From Sabethes cyaneus (lineage: Eukaryota; Arthropoda; Insecta; Diptera; Culicidae): DNA of 64,000 nucleotides. Shown here one piece after another: positions 45,801-56,470 of the stretch. The stretch is from NCBI RefSeq assembly GCF_943734655.1, contig NC_071355.1, positions 94,185,449 through 94,249,448 of the forward strand, read 5' to 3'. The translations under genes and the position numbers were made by a program. Under the pieces are notes generated by a model, which ran no database searches, was not told the origin of the DNA, and saw nothing but the letters and a program-made list of their open reading frames with translations. Position 1 is the stretch's first letter, and each line of letters begins with the position of its first letter.

Positions 45801-47739
45801 AGCTAGTTCCATTTACGCGAACAAATGCACTACGACCAGTAAGGTATGATAGTATCCATCGTGTCAGCCATTCAGGAAACCCGATTTTGTCAAGCTTCGC
45901 TATCATCAAATTGTGTGGTACCCTATCGAAGGCTTTAGCAAAATCAACATACACGGCGTCGACTTGTTGACGCTTCTCAAGTGCGCTTTTCAGTGAAGAG
46001 ACATATGCCATCATATTGGTGATCGTCGAGCGTTTTTTCACGAAACCATGTTGCCATTCCGAAATGATGTGATCAACCTTCGGGTAGAGTGAGTCGTGGA
46101 TAAGGCTTTCCAATACTTTGGGCAGGCAGCTCAGGATCGAAATACCACGGTAGTTCGCGACATCATGGGCACTACCTGCTTTATGGACAGGTGCAATTGC
46201 AGCAGTCTTCCACACACGCGGGAAAATTCCTTCCGTCATGGCCAAATTAAAAATAATTCTTGAAGGAGCTGCGAGCGTCGCTGCACAGTTTTTAAAGAAA
46301 AGCGGTGGCAGGTTGTCAGGTCCGGCGCCTTTAGATCCATCAATCGCCTTCAGCTTCAACAATACCTCATTTAGCGAAAAGTTAAAAAGCGGCATGCGCA
46401 AATCAAACGTTGGCAAACTACTCAAATACGCTTCAGACGGAGGTGGTAGGTTATTACTTTGCACACTCCGAAGGAACGACGAGAATAAGTTCGCTGACTG
46501 TAGCGGGGACTCGGCTGCATTTCCGTTATAATGTACACGTTGAGGGATTCCACCTTGTTGCTTCCGATTTTTCACGTACGTCCAAAATGATGTAGGGTCA
46601 TATCTAACAGTAGATTCCACGCGTCGAATATAGCAGCGAAAGCATTGTGCATTCAATGAGTTATATTCGCCCTCAATATCACGCAACAAAGCTTTGCTCC
46701 TTTCATCTCTCCGGCGGAAGAACTGCTTTCTACCTTTGCGGAGTCTGTTTCGCAGATGCTGTAACTGGTTGTTCCACCACGGCTGCTTACTACCACGCCG
46801 GCGAGATTGGTTCTTCTTGGGACAAACTTCGCTAAGTATACCGTAAATGTGCTCATAAAACCTCGACACAGCTTCATCTACACTGCAACCGACTAGAAAA
46901 TCATCCCAACGAGTGTCGGCAAACCGGCTGTTAACCGATTCGAAATCACATCGATTGAAGTCAAAGTAGAGCGGGTCCAGAACGTTGAAAACATTTTCCA
47001 TTTCATCACCAAACTCAAAATTTAACACAAAGGGGCGATGGTGTTGATCAATCGTAAGCAGCGGCAATGGCGGATCCAGCAGTTGCACGCGACTATTATC
47101 GTTGATGAAAGCTAAATCAAGGAGCCTTCCCTTGAAATTCGCTATGTCATTTATTTGAACAAGTCCAGTTGATAAAATAGATGCGCACGAAGCATTAATT
47201 GGCAGTATGCAATTCAAATCCTCATCGCGTGTCCAACATAAGTGTGGAAGATTATAGTTACCAACCACCAAAACTAAATTACGGTCGCCCGCAAGATCGA
47301 TCAATTTTTGCACGCATAATGCATGCTGTTCATATAGTGCGGGTTCACTGTTCGGTGGCAGATAGACACAGCAAACGATTAAATCAAAATTCGGCAGTAC
47401 AATTCGAACAATAACTTGCTCCAGCTGATCACTGCCTGCGACACAAACAGCAGTGCTACGAAGTTGTTCATTCACAGCAATGAGAACTCCTCCGCCACGC
47501 CTGTGCCGGCTGGTCCGTTCGTTTCTATCACACCGATAAATGTTATAGTTGTGTGCAAATTCCGAATTGCGAATATCGTTGTTTAACCAGGTTTCTGTGA
47601 GGGCGATGACGTCATAATCGCATTGGGACAAGGCTAGCAGTAAATCATTTGTTTTTGTGCGAATCCCACGAACGTTCTGTTGATAGAGAGTGAATGAATG
47701 GACGGCGGGAGTGACCTGATCACGTCTGTTCGAAATCAA
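42888..47739 (-). pseudogene. CR1-like ORF2 (endonuclease-reverse transcriptase), duplicated and broken
   Basis: Encodes the enzyme for target-primed reverse transcription. From 47739 it starts with the endonuclease (YQQNVRGIRTKTNDL, then ALTETWLN) and runs through RT motifs: VANYRGISILSCLPKVLE, QHGFVKKRST, VDFAKAFDRVPH, LSGLPQGSHLGPLL and the catalytic FADDLKFF. At 45584 the tandem duplication junction shifts the frame, and the copy stops after LLLNWCSLNG plus a few residues at 45565. The second unit reopens at 45497 (starts MNEQLRSTAVC) inside the endonuclease and continues uninterrupted for 869 codons through RT and thumb to the natural stop at 42888. No single frame therefore spans the whole, although each part is otherwise undamaged. 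The catalytic box is FADD in place of the more common YADD. Confidence 0.9.
43606..47561. repeat. Exact 1978-bp tandem duplication
   Basis: Units 43606-45583 and 45584-47561 look identical across their length. The breakpoints share only the trinucleotide CCG: left flank CATCCCGTTCAGC, right flank AATTCCGAATTGC, junction AATTCCGTTCAGC. A recent microhomology-mediated duplication or an assembly duplication would both give this. Confidence 0.9.
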
Positions 47740-47854
47740 AGAGCGAATGGCATGGCATGGTGCGCTGTTGTGTAAAAGTGGTTCGTTCGGAGATCGTTCG
47801 TTGCTAGCAGTAGAATATTCCGTGCGGCGAGGAGTGGATAAGGATAATACTTGA

Positions 47855-48656
47855 TTATTGCGATTGGTTCTCTCTTGGTGTGCAAAGAAAACGAAAGGGA
47901 GCGCGTGTGTTCGAGGTGTGTTGGAAGTCGAATTGTCGAAAACTAATTCCTTTTTGCCAGGTCGATTTGGACAGCGCTAAATCTTTTAGTTCAGTATCGA
48001 TGCCGGCTTTAAAAGAGACAAATGTAAGCTCGTCAAGTGATTTGCCCTTAGGGACCAGTTTAACGACGTGAACAACTTTGTCAGTTTGCAAATTGTTTCT
48101 GACAAGTTTTTCGACTTGCTGCACTGTTGCCTGAGGATCGAAGCCAGATAGATACAGCCAAAACAGCTGTTCTTTTCGAGCAGCGGCTAACGGTATTGCT
48201 TCATGTGGTTCGATGTCCCTAGTACCCTCAAATGCATTCTCACGTTGCGGGGGTTCGTCCGGGATCAGCAGCCCTTTTCCGCAAGTTTAGCGTGTGTTGG
48301 GATCTCGGCAGACGTGGAGTGCTCGGTATCGGTGTGCGTTCAAGTATTGTATTGATTTTGGTAGTGTTCAGAGCGACTTCTTTCCGTATTTCATCCAGCA
48401 CCTTGTTTTGCTCATCGACCATTGTCTGCATTGCCATATTTGTGGACGATATAGCTTGACGAAAACTAGCGTTTTTCATCATTTGCGTACAGGCTCTACA
48501 CATCCAGAACAATTGGGGACAACCAGCAACAGCATCGCGCATTTCAGCAGACATATGAACACACTTTAGGTGGAAAGCCGATTTTCAAAAGCCACTGCAA
48601 ATAATTTCGTCTGGCTTTGCTAAATCGCAAGCACAAGCACAACAAACCGACTCCAT
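47855..48656 (-). pseudogene. CR1-like ORF1 with PHD-like finger, broken
   Basis: ORF1 proteins of this group bind the element RNA. The frame starts MESVCCACACDLAKPDEIIC, a Cys-rich finger that continues FHLKCVHM and FWMCRACTQMM. One in-frame TGA falls where a Cys codon would be expected (after CSGF). A coiled-coil-like segment follows (QTMVDEQNKVLDEIRKEV). A frameshift near 48255 moves into EAIPLAAARKEQLFWLYLSG and a basic C-terminal region ending CTPRENQSQ. Two lesions, so not functional as it stands. Confidence 0.75.
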
Positions 48657-48690
48657 TGCTTTTTTGCACGATCGAAGGTTAGTAAAACAT

Positions 48691-49922
48691 CAGTATAAAT
48701 TTTGGTGATTTTTCACTAGTAACCGCAGGAAGATGATGCACTCCAAATCACTCCGATGCGATGAAATAAGCGGGTTCCGATACGTTATAGGCAACAATGA
48801 ATTAAGATCCGGAAAAACGTAAAAAGTGTAAATTAGCACTGAGCGAAACAACAGCAAATCGATTTGCTTACCTTCACACACACGTTCTTGATTCATTTTG
48901 ACTTACTCATGAAAATCTAAATTTATTGCTAGTTAGAACAAACGAGTGTTTAAAAGTGATGTGATATCTTTATTTGCGTAATCAAGACATTTTCTATGCG
49001 ATTGTCATAGAATTTGTGACTGTTATGCGATTATGGACAGCACAGCACTGAAAAATATACACACACATGCATGTATATATGTGTATATATACGCATGTAT
49101 GAGTGTGCATGGGTGTATAGGTACGAATGAATATATGTTTGAGTGTTCTATGATGAGTCGGAATTTTTTCTTATACCTGTGCTGCCAAACTACAATTATT
49201 AATGGGCAGGAAGTTATAATCAGTAGCCGTGTTTCCTGTGTCATTTTCCTGTGTTATTACTTCATTATTATTATTGTTTTTGCTACTGATGTTACAATTA
49301 TAATCATCTTCAATATTGCTATCATTGTTGACTGAATCATTGTTGTTACTGTCACCTCTATTGTATTAATTTTGATGTAATTAATTATAATTATTATTGT
49401 TATTTTCTAATTTCCTTCCTTTATTAGAGTGATTTGCATGTCTTGTGACTAATCGCGTTAACGGTATTCAACTAACAATATAAAATTATCATGAATGACG
49501 CTGTTTGTCTCCCAAAGCCCCTCCGAATGCTGATGAGCTACTGTCGAAGAATCCATCAAGTCGGACGGTGGCAACTCACCGGCGGCCTGCTCCTCTCCAT
49601 TCTGGCCCCTGTCGTCGCAGTCGGACTCAGTGGATCTCTCGAAAAGCTTTATAGCCTCGATATGCATTTAGTTCTATCCATTGTCCAATCCTGGCAGACT
49701 TCAAATGGAATTCCACTTCTACCTAGATCTTTTTGGAGTATAGCTCTTCAAGTAAAAGCTTTCTTTTGCTGATTCAAGGGATAGCGGAAGGCTATCCTCA
49801 ATATACCATCATTCCCACTTCTTAAAAGATGGTCATAGTGCTTAAAATATTGCCATGGAATTCGGATTTTGTCGCTTCAATACCATCCTCACAGTTTACA
49901 CTTAATACGGCGTATATACATA
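48691..49922. other. Intergenic with a dinucleotide-rich tract
   Basis: 49055-49115 is a degenerate CA/TA microsatellite. A 93-codon plus frame at 49491 and a 69-codon minus frame across it have no recognised match; the segment 49490-49680 is GC-richer and may be an old repeat. Confidence 0.4.
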
Positions 49923-50277
49923 CAGGTATACCTCGATAGTACGTACACCTTTGCTTCGTTTAGCGTACGTACTATCGAATCACAATTTTAGGCTTTGAGA
50001 CATTGTTGTATTACGTTTAATATTGCATGAAATTTGCAAATTTGCATGCACTATTGAATAAATATACATTTTAGTGGTATTGATTTAATATAGCAATTAA
50101 TTTTTAATTTCTTGGAATGAAACAAATAAAGTGTTGCTGAAAAATGTACGTACTATCGAGGCAAAATGTACGTATTATCGAGGATACGTACTATCGAGGC
50201 AAAATGTATGTATTATGGAGGGTACGTAGTATCGAGGGTACGTACTAACGAGGGTACGTACTATCGAGGTATACCTG
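49923..50277. mobile_element. pogo/Tigger-like MITE, 355 bp
   Basis: Ends CAGGTATACCTCGATAGT and its complement (24 matching bases), flanked by TA on both sides. The sequence CAGGTATACCTCG resembles Tigger/pogo terminal repeats (Tc1/mariner superfamily, TA target). The right end carries six further TACGTACTATCGAGG-type copies, the left end one more (TAGCGTACGTACTATCGA): a subterminal array. Confidence 0.8.
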
Positions 50278-50775
50278 TATCTCCAAGGGAAGTTCTACAT
50301 CAGGGGTGCCCAGACATAGGTGTGGTGTGGGCCAAATCAGATCGTCCCAAGAGTCCGCGGGCCGCAATGACCTCTGGCCATTCTTGCGCATAGCAAAATG
50401 TAAAATAGGCGGCAACAAAAACCGATTTCCAGAAATCACCACAAGATTTAAACCGGATAGCCATAAGATCAAAAATTATTAATAAGATCTACAATATGCA
50501 CGAGGTACTACGATTAAACTGAGTGACCCCTGTGTCATCAAAAATTATTCATAAGTCTTCTTCTTCTTCTTCTTCTTCTTCTTCTTCTTCTTCTTCTTCT
50601 TCTTCTTCTTCAGCAGCATAGAGCCGGGGTGGCTCGTGCTGTTTCAAGCACTCGTCTCCATTCAACTCGGTCTTGGGCCACTCGTCGCCAATTTCCTAGT
50701 CGTCTCAGAAGTTGCAAATCGCTTTCGACCTGGTCGAGCCATCGTGCACGTTGGGCCCCCCTGTTCCTGGTGCCG

Positions 50776-52754
50776 CACAGTGGGACGGATTAAAAAGAAT
50801 ACGGACATCGATATTTGTGACGAAACTACTAAAGATATCAACTTAATGTCTTCTGCAAAGTTTCTTCGCTTTATAAGAACTTTTTTATGGTGTTGGAAAA
50901 TTTGGGATTAAGGGGATAACACAACAGATAGAAAAAATAACTTTTTAGTTTTAAGCTTAACGTCTTCGATTGGTAAGAAATATTTGTAGATATTATTATA
51001 TTAAGCAACTTCACTGAAGAAAGAAAGTGGCTATCTCTTAAGGGAAAAAAGTTACGGAGCGAATCTTGCGGGTACCCCCTTAATATTGGTTTTTTTACAT
51101 AGCTCTTTTATTTCAACTCTTATAAACATGAAATGTTCTGCAAAGTTGTAGACAATGCTAATTTGCATATTTTTGTAAAATATTTGGAAATTCTACAATT
51201 GCCGGTTTTCAATTTGTTGAAATTTTTTGCTTTTTATTTGCAAACTTTAAGGCGATGTATCTTGAGTAGTAGCAGAATGTAGCAGCTGACTTATAATGTT
51301 TTTGCAACATCCACTCTTTATGTATAAGAGCATGTATAAATGACAGTGGGATCTCATGGGCCAAATGAGTAAACTGCATTTTAGTTTATCAGTTTTACAG
51401 TACAAAAGAACGTTTAAAGTCGTACAAATCTCATGTTACCTTAAATTAGCTGATTTCTTTTACTAAACATGTCTTATATATACAGAAACATAAAAACAAA
51501 TTAAGGCACGAATGCCATAACCAGGGTGAAAGTAAAGTAAAGCCTAGATGCTATTTTCGAAACTTGGCACTTTGTTTTCTATTACGACAGACTTCACAGC
51601 CAGTTGTAGGAATTCAGGGCAATTGTAGGGATAGTGCTGCGATTCTATCGCAGCATCTCCCAGTCAAGATTCGAACAGGCGACAAGTTGTTAGGTACATA
51701 TTATTTACTTTGATTCTCTAACAGGTAACATCGAAAAAAAAACCGTACGTTCGAGCTAATGACTTTTTTCCACGATTCCCATGTCTCCAGCGGTATATCT
51801 AAATATTTTTTAAAAATCAAATGTATTACAAAATTTAAATAAAGCATATGAACAACTCACAAAAATGATGAGGTCGATTAATTTGTTCTAAATGATCTTT
51901 TCTCTAAAAGTAAAAATGACGGAATAATCTTTTTACAATTCTCATGAATTCTTGGTTTTGAAAGATGAAAACTCTCGAGCGCATGGTCAGAATGTTGTAA
52001 TCTTGTTTCCAAAATGCCAAGAAGTCTATTGTAAACAAACTTTTTATATTGTTCGTTCAAAACAAATTTCATAAGTTGCTCTAAGGATCTAGGTCAGCAG
52101 GCGGTCTTTCTCGTTGGAGGGTTAAATCTTCAAAACTGAAAAACTTAAATGCAATTTACTCATTTAGCCCATGAGATCCCATTGTCATTTATACATGCTC
52201 TTATACATAAAGAGTGGATGTTGCAAAAAAATTATAAGTCAGCTGCTACATTCTGCTACTACTCAAGAAACATCCCCTTAAAGCTTGCAATGAAAAAAGC
52301 AGAAAATTTAAACAACTTGAAAACCGGCAATTGTAGAGTTTCCACATATTTTACAAAAATATGCAAATTAGTATTGTCTACAACTTTGCAGAACATTTCA
52401 TGTTTATAAGAGTTGAAATAAAAGAGCTATGTGAAAAATACCAATATTAAGGGGGTACCCGCAAGTTTCGCTCCGTAACTTTTTTCCCGTAAGAGATAGC
52501 CACTTTCTTTCTTCAGTGAAGTTGCTCAAAACAATATTACCTACAAATGTTTCTCACCAATCGAAGACGGTAAGCTTGAAACTAAAAAGTTATTTTTTCT
52601 ATCTGTTGTGGTATCCCCTTAATCCCAAATTTTACAATACTATTATAAAGTTCTCATAAATCGAAGAAACATTGCAGAAGACAGTAAGTTGATATCTTTG
52701 GTAGTTTCATCGCAAATATCGATGTCCGTATTCTTTTGAATCCGTCCCACTGTG
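50776..52754. mobile_element. Transib-like foldback element, 1979 bp
   Basis: Terminal sequence CACAGTGGGACGGATT on both ends; the arms, 50776-51396 and 52132-52754, are reverse complements over about 620 bp with scattered differences. The perfect 5-bp duplication TGCCG flanks it (50771-50775, 52755-52759). CACAGTG is identical to the V(D)J recombination heptamer, and Transib transposons start CACWRTG-like with 5-bp GC-rich duplications, hence the assignment. No transposase is encoded; the 735-bp centre holds a SINE copy. Confidence 0.65.
51527..51720 (-). repeat. tRNA-derived SINE, copy 2
   Basis: The reverse complement reads GTTCGAATCTTGACTGGGAG (B-box and flank), then CTGGCTGTGAAGTCTGTCGT, ending in a GGCTTTACTTTACTTTCACC tail, paralleling 190-440. 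It lies in the loop of the foldback element, making it the innermost or a passenger insertion of the nest. Confidence 0.65.
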
Positions 52755-55300
52755 TGCCGGTGGGGTTGTTGAAGAGGACTATTTTCGTCGCACTGTCGTC
52801 CGGCATCCTTAAGACGTGTCCGGCCCACCGTAGCCTGCTAACTTTCGCTAGATGTACGATGGTAGTCTCCCCAAGCAGTGCCTGTAGTTCGTGATTCATA
52901 CGCCTCCGCCACTCTCCGCTTTCAGTTTCGTCAGTCAGTCAGTCGTCAGTCGCGTCAGTTTGTCCGGAAAACCGTATTCGTGCATTATCTGCCATAGCTT
53001 GTCTCGATCGACTGTATCGTATGCTGCTTTGAAATCAATAAAGATGTGATGCGTGGGCACGTTGTATTCCCGACATTTCTGCAAGATATGTCGGATAGTA
53101 AAAATTTGGTCCGTAGTTGCGCGAGCCCCCATGAAACCCGCCTGATAATTCCCTACGCAACCTTGTGCTATCGGTGACAGCCGGCGTAACAGGATCTGGG
53201 AGAGTACTTTGTAGGCGGCGTTGACCAGCGTAATACCACGATAGTTGCAGCAGTCTAGCCGATCACCCTTTTTGTAGATGGGACAAACCACTCCTTCCAT
53301 CCATTCCTCCGGTAGCTTTTCCTCCTCCCAAATCCTAGAAATAACCCAGTGTAGAGCCTTTGCTAGCGTTTCTCCGCCATGTTTATAAAGCTCTGCCGGT
53401 AGGCGGTCCTTCCCAGCGGCTTTATTGGTCTTCAGCAGCCTGATTTCACGTTTGACTTCTTGGAGATCAGGTGCTAGGACATCACTATCTTCCATGGGCG
53501 CTCCTAGGTTAATTTCCGTTCCGCCTCCTTCTGCGACTTCGCCATTGAGGTGTTCATCGAAGAACTGCTTCCACCTGTCGACCACCTCGCGCTCGTTTGT
53601 AATTAGATTCCATCCCTCGTCCCTACACATGTCAGGTTTCGGTGTGTAGCCCTTTCGAGTTTGGTTCACCTTCTCATAAAACTTGCGCGTGTCATTAGCT
53701 CGGAATAGTTGCTCTAATTCTTCACGATCTCTGTCCTCCTTTTGGCGCTTTTTTCTCCTCAGGATCGAGGTCAACTGGTTCCTAGCTCGTCGGTACTTGG
53801 CCAGGTTCTCTCTAGTGGCAATACTTAGATAATTTCTCCTAGCATTTTTTTTTCTCTTCCACCGCTTGTTGGCATTCCCCATCAAACCAATCATTTTGTG
53901 TACTCCGAGGTTCAATACCTAGTGCCTCTCCGATGGCCGAGCGTATTCTGCCCCAACCGTCTTCGAGGTTTGAAGCACCTAACTCCTCGGAAGAAGGCAG
54001 TGCCTCATCCAGTACTCGCGCGTAGTTCTCGGCAGTTTGTGGGTTGTCTAGCTGCCTGATGTTCAGCCGAGGAGGGCGGCTTTGACGTGTCCGGTATACG
54101 GTGGACAGCTTTGAGCGCACATGTACTGCTACTAGGTAGTGGTCAGAATCAATATCCGCACCCCGACGGGAGCGTACGTTCGTGATGTTAGAGAAGAATC
54201 GGCCCTCTATGAGAACGTGGTCAATTTGGTTCATTGTACGTTGGTCAAGTGATCTCCAGGTGGCTTTGTGGATATCCTTGCGCGGGAAAAAGGTGCTTCG
54301 GATCACCAGGCCTCGGGAAGCTGCGATGTTTATACATCGTTGGCCGTTATCGTTTGTGTCGGTGTGCAGGCTATGGGGTCCTACCACCGGTCTATACATT
54401 TCTTCCCTACCGACCTGGGCGTTCATATCCCCGATGACGATCTTGATGTCCCGTGACGAGCAGCTGTCGTACGTTGCCTCCAGCCTCGCGTAGAACGCTT
54501 CTTTCTCATCGTCGGGTCTACCTTCGTGCGGGCAGTGCACGTTAATGATGCTATAATTGAAGAAACGGCCCTTTACCCTCAATACACACATTCTCTCGTT
54601 GATCGCCTTCCAATCAATCACGCGATCCTGCATTCCGCCCAGCACTACAAAGCCCGTCCCCAGTTCGTTGATAGCGCCACCGCTCTGGTAAAACTGGGCC
54701 TTTCCGCCACGGATCTTCCATACCTTCTCTCCTTTGCGACAAATTTCCTGCAGAGCTACGATGCCGTGTTTGCGGGGTTCCAGCTGTTCAATCAGCACCC
54801 GCTCGCAACCTGCGGAATTTAGCGATCTGCAGTTCCAAGTCCCGAGTCTCCATTCGTCGTCCTTATTCCGTCGCCTAGATCGATGCCGAATATTCCGCTC
54901 CGTATATGCTTGAATGTTGTTAGTTTGTGTTGTTTAGGTGTGTAGCCGTACTGGGGCAACACTACCGAGTCTCGTGATGGGGCTGCCATCTTATAGTGCC
55001 GAGACTCACTATACCTCCTTTCCGGTTAGTATACGACCTTAGTTTCCACCGGGGTTGGTTACCCAATCTCCGCTAAGGTTGCTCGTATTCCGGCTGGTAC
55101 CACGAGGAGGTCGGGATCGGAGTGGCTGGATAAGAGGCTAACGACCACTATGGGGTCTATATTCCGCATTATCCAGCCGTTTACCAACCATAATCATAAG
55201 CCGTTTGCCAACCATTCATAAGTCTGCCATCTCTCAAATCAGTTCTCGGGTCACACGAATCATCACGAAGGACCGCAGTTTGGCCATCACTGTTCTACAT

Positions 55301-56082
55301 GATCCACCATATCCTTCTTAGTTACAGAAATTCTTCAATTTGACGACTATCTGAAGAGCATACCAAAAAACCGGTTGACTACCGCTACAAATAAGCATTT
55401 ACTGCCACCGGGAATAATACGAGCGAGTGCCAGTCCCCATTATATCGTATCTGCTCTATTATTCGGAAGTTTAAATAGTTTTCCGATAGTGCTGAGCGAT
55501 AATATTGCTCTTGAATAATATTCCGCACAAAATATTCGAAAATTAATGCCAACAGCTACAATACTGCAATGATGACATGTAAAGAAGCGACTGTGGCTTT
55601 TAATGAGCGTAGGTGGTTGAACAGCGCTGGGTTGCCGACCGTAATGACATGGGTAGTTAGAGAGATGAGTAGCGTCCTTCCTAGCGAGTAGTTAGTAGTA
55701 GCATAGGATATGGGCAGACAGAATTTTGGAATCCTCGTGATATTACTAACCCGAAAATTGCAATCAACATGTTAACTAAAACTTCCCCCTTTTCTTTTTC
55801 TTTTCTTTTTCCTTATCTGATCTCTGTCGTTGCTTCCCACGGTGACCCGTACGTTGTCGTGGGGGGCCACGAGGGATCAGCCATAGGTTGAAGACGTTGG
55901 AGCGGACGACTCAACGTAGGCCCTAAGTTATTACGAATATACGAACAAGACTGACACATGCAGAGAAGCGGATAAACAAAAGGAAGCTGTAACTCTGAAC
56001 TTTCAGCGAAGTTCAGCGCATCTGCTCTGCAATCGCGGGGCTCTTCCTTTATCTAGGCATATCTTCTTCAGAAGTTTCCTTA
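55301..56082. other. Intergenic, old repeat debris
   Basis: 55830-55930 is GC-rich (CCGTACGTTGTCGTGGGG) and looks like a repeat fragment, but it has no partner in this window. Nothing else seen. Confidence 0.35.
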
Positions 56083-56470
56083 TCACTCTGTACCGAGTAT
56101 ATAACCCAAATCCCAAAAAGTCATTGATTTTATTAGCCATGTAGAACCGAATTGGGGCACAGGATTACAACTATCTAGGCCAATTTCATCAATGAGTTTG
56201 AGCAGTACGTAAACCGTGACACCAATGGAAGCCTGTCTCAAAAGACGATCTATAAGACTATCACAGAGGCGTTTTAAGCCAATTCCCTTCTGGCATGCAA
56301 AAAAGGCCTCGCTGCTTAATCTGCACAGGGCCTCGCGCGCTGTAACGCCGGCCTTGAAAGCACCTAACTCCACAGAGGAAAGCAGAGCTTCATCCAGTAC
56401 GCACGCGTAGTTCTCCGCAACTCACGGCTTGCCTAATTGCCAAATGTTTTACCGAGAAGAGTGGCTTCGT
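56083..56470 (-). pseudogene. RTE-like fragment plus adjoining open frame
   Basis: 56345-56470 aligns with the endonuclease-RT linker of the RTE-like element at 53965-54065 (plus-strand landmarks GCACCTAACTCC, TTCATCCAGTACGC, CGTAGTTCTC). The frame continues into 96 codons (EALCRLSSEAFFACQKGIGL) with no counterpart in that element. I cannot name that part. Confidence 0.45.

Larger units (their letters stand above)
42835..48690 (-). mobile_element. CR1-like non-LTR retrotransposon with internal duplication
   Basis: Reads right to left: ORF1 (48656-47855), ORF2 beginning at 47739, stop at 42888, then a short 3' end with an AAATAAATAAATTAAAAAA tail near 42836. ORF1 has a PHD-like zinc finger, and ORF2 has an APE endonuclease and an RT; that pairing is typical of the CR1/Jockey group. 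The element is disrupted by lesions in ORF1 and a 1978-bp tandem duplication in ORF2. The 5' limit is approximate and no target duplication was identified. Older relatives are at 18.3-21.55 kb and 60.0 kb. Confidence 0.85.
50613..54885 (-). pseudogene. RTE-like ORF2, frameshifted, RT core deleted, interrupted
   Basis: Endonuclease part: LGTWNCRSLNSAGCERVL near 54870, then IVALQEICRKG, IVIGDMNAQVG and DSDHYLVAV. A frameshift falls in a run of A (plus-strand T8 near 53848). The RT part continues LLKTNKAAGKDRLPAELYKH, CNYRGITLVNAAYKVLS, YQAGFMGARATTDQIF and IDFKAAYDTVDRDKLW. At about 52935 the frame jumps from GFPDKLT directly to ESGEWRRRMNHELQALLGE, so the catalytic YADD region is deleted; a TCAGTCAGTC stutter marks the join. 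The C-terminus (GAQRARWLDQVESDLQLLRR and on to a stop near 50617) is separated from the rest by the foldback element at 50776-52754. Confidence 0.85.
50559..55213 (-). mobile_element. RTE-like non-LTR retrotransposon inserted in the hAT MITE
   Basis: Runs right to left, with the 3' end at the (TTC)n tract of 50555-50612, which is a (GAA)n tail on the coding strand, as expected of RTE-type elements. The 12-bp sequence ATTCATAAGTCT occurs on both sides (50547-50558, 55214-55225) and is the target duplication; the homologous hAT copy at 22.17 kb shows an uninterrupted version. About 330 bp of 5' untranslated sequence lie at 54880-55213. Confidence 0.85.
50301..55292. mobile_element. hAT-type MITE split by later insertions
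   Basis: The left part (50301-50558) starts CAGGGGTGCCCAGAC and the right part (55214-55292) ends TTTGGCCATCACTG; both align with the intact 324-bp copy at 21944-22267. The perfect 8-bp duplication TTCTACAT lies outside both parts (50293-50300 and 55293-55300), which shows that the two halves are one element. The 4.65 kb between them is an RTE-like retrotransposon and its own insertions. Confidence 0.9.

Noticed and set aside
49491..49772. 93-codon plus-strand ORF with a hydrophobic stretch
   Set aside because: No signal peptide or family match, and the opposite strand is equally open; likely an old repeat.
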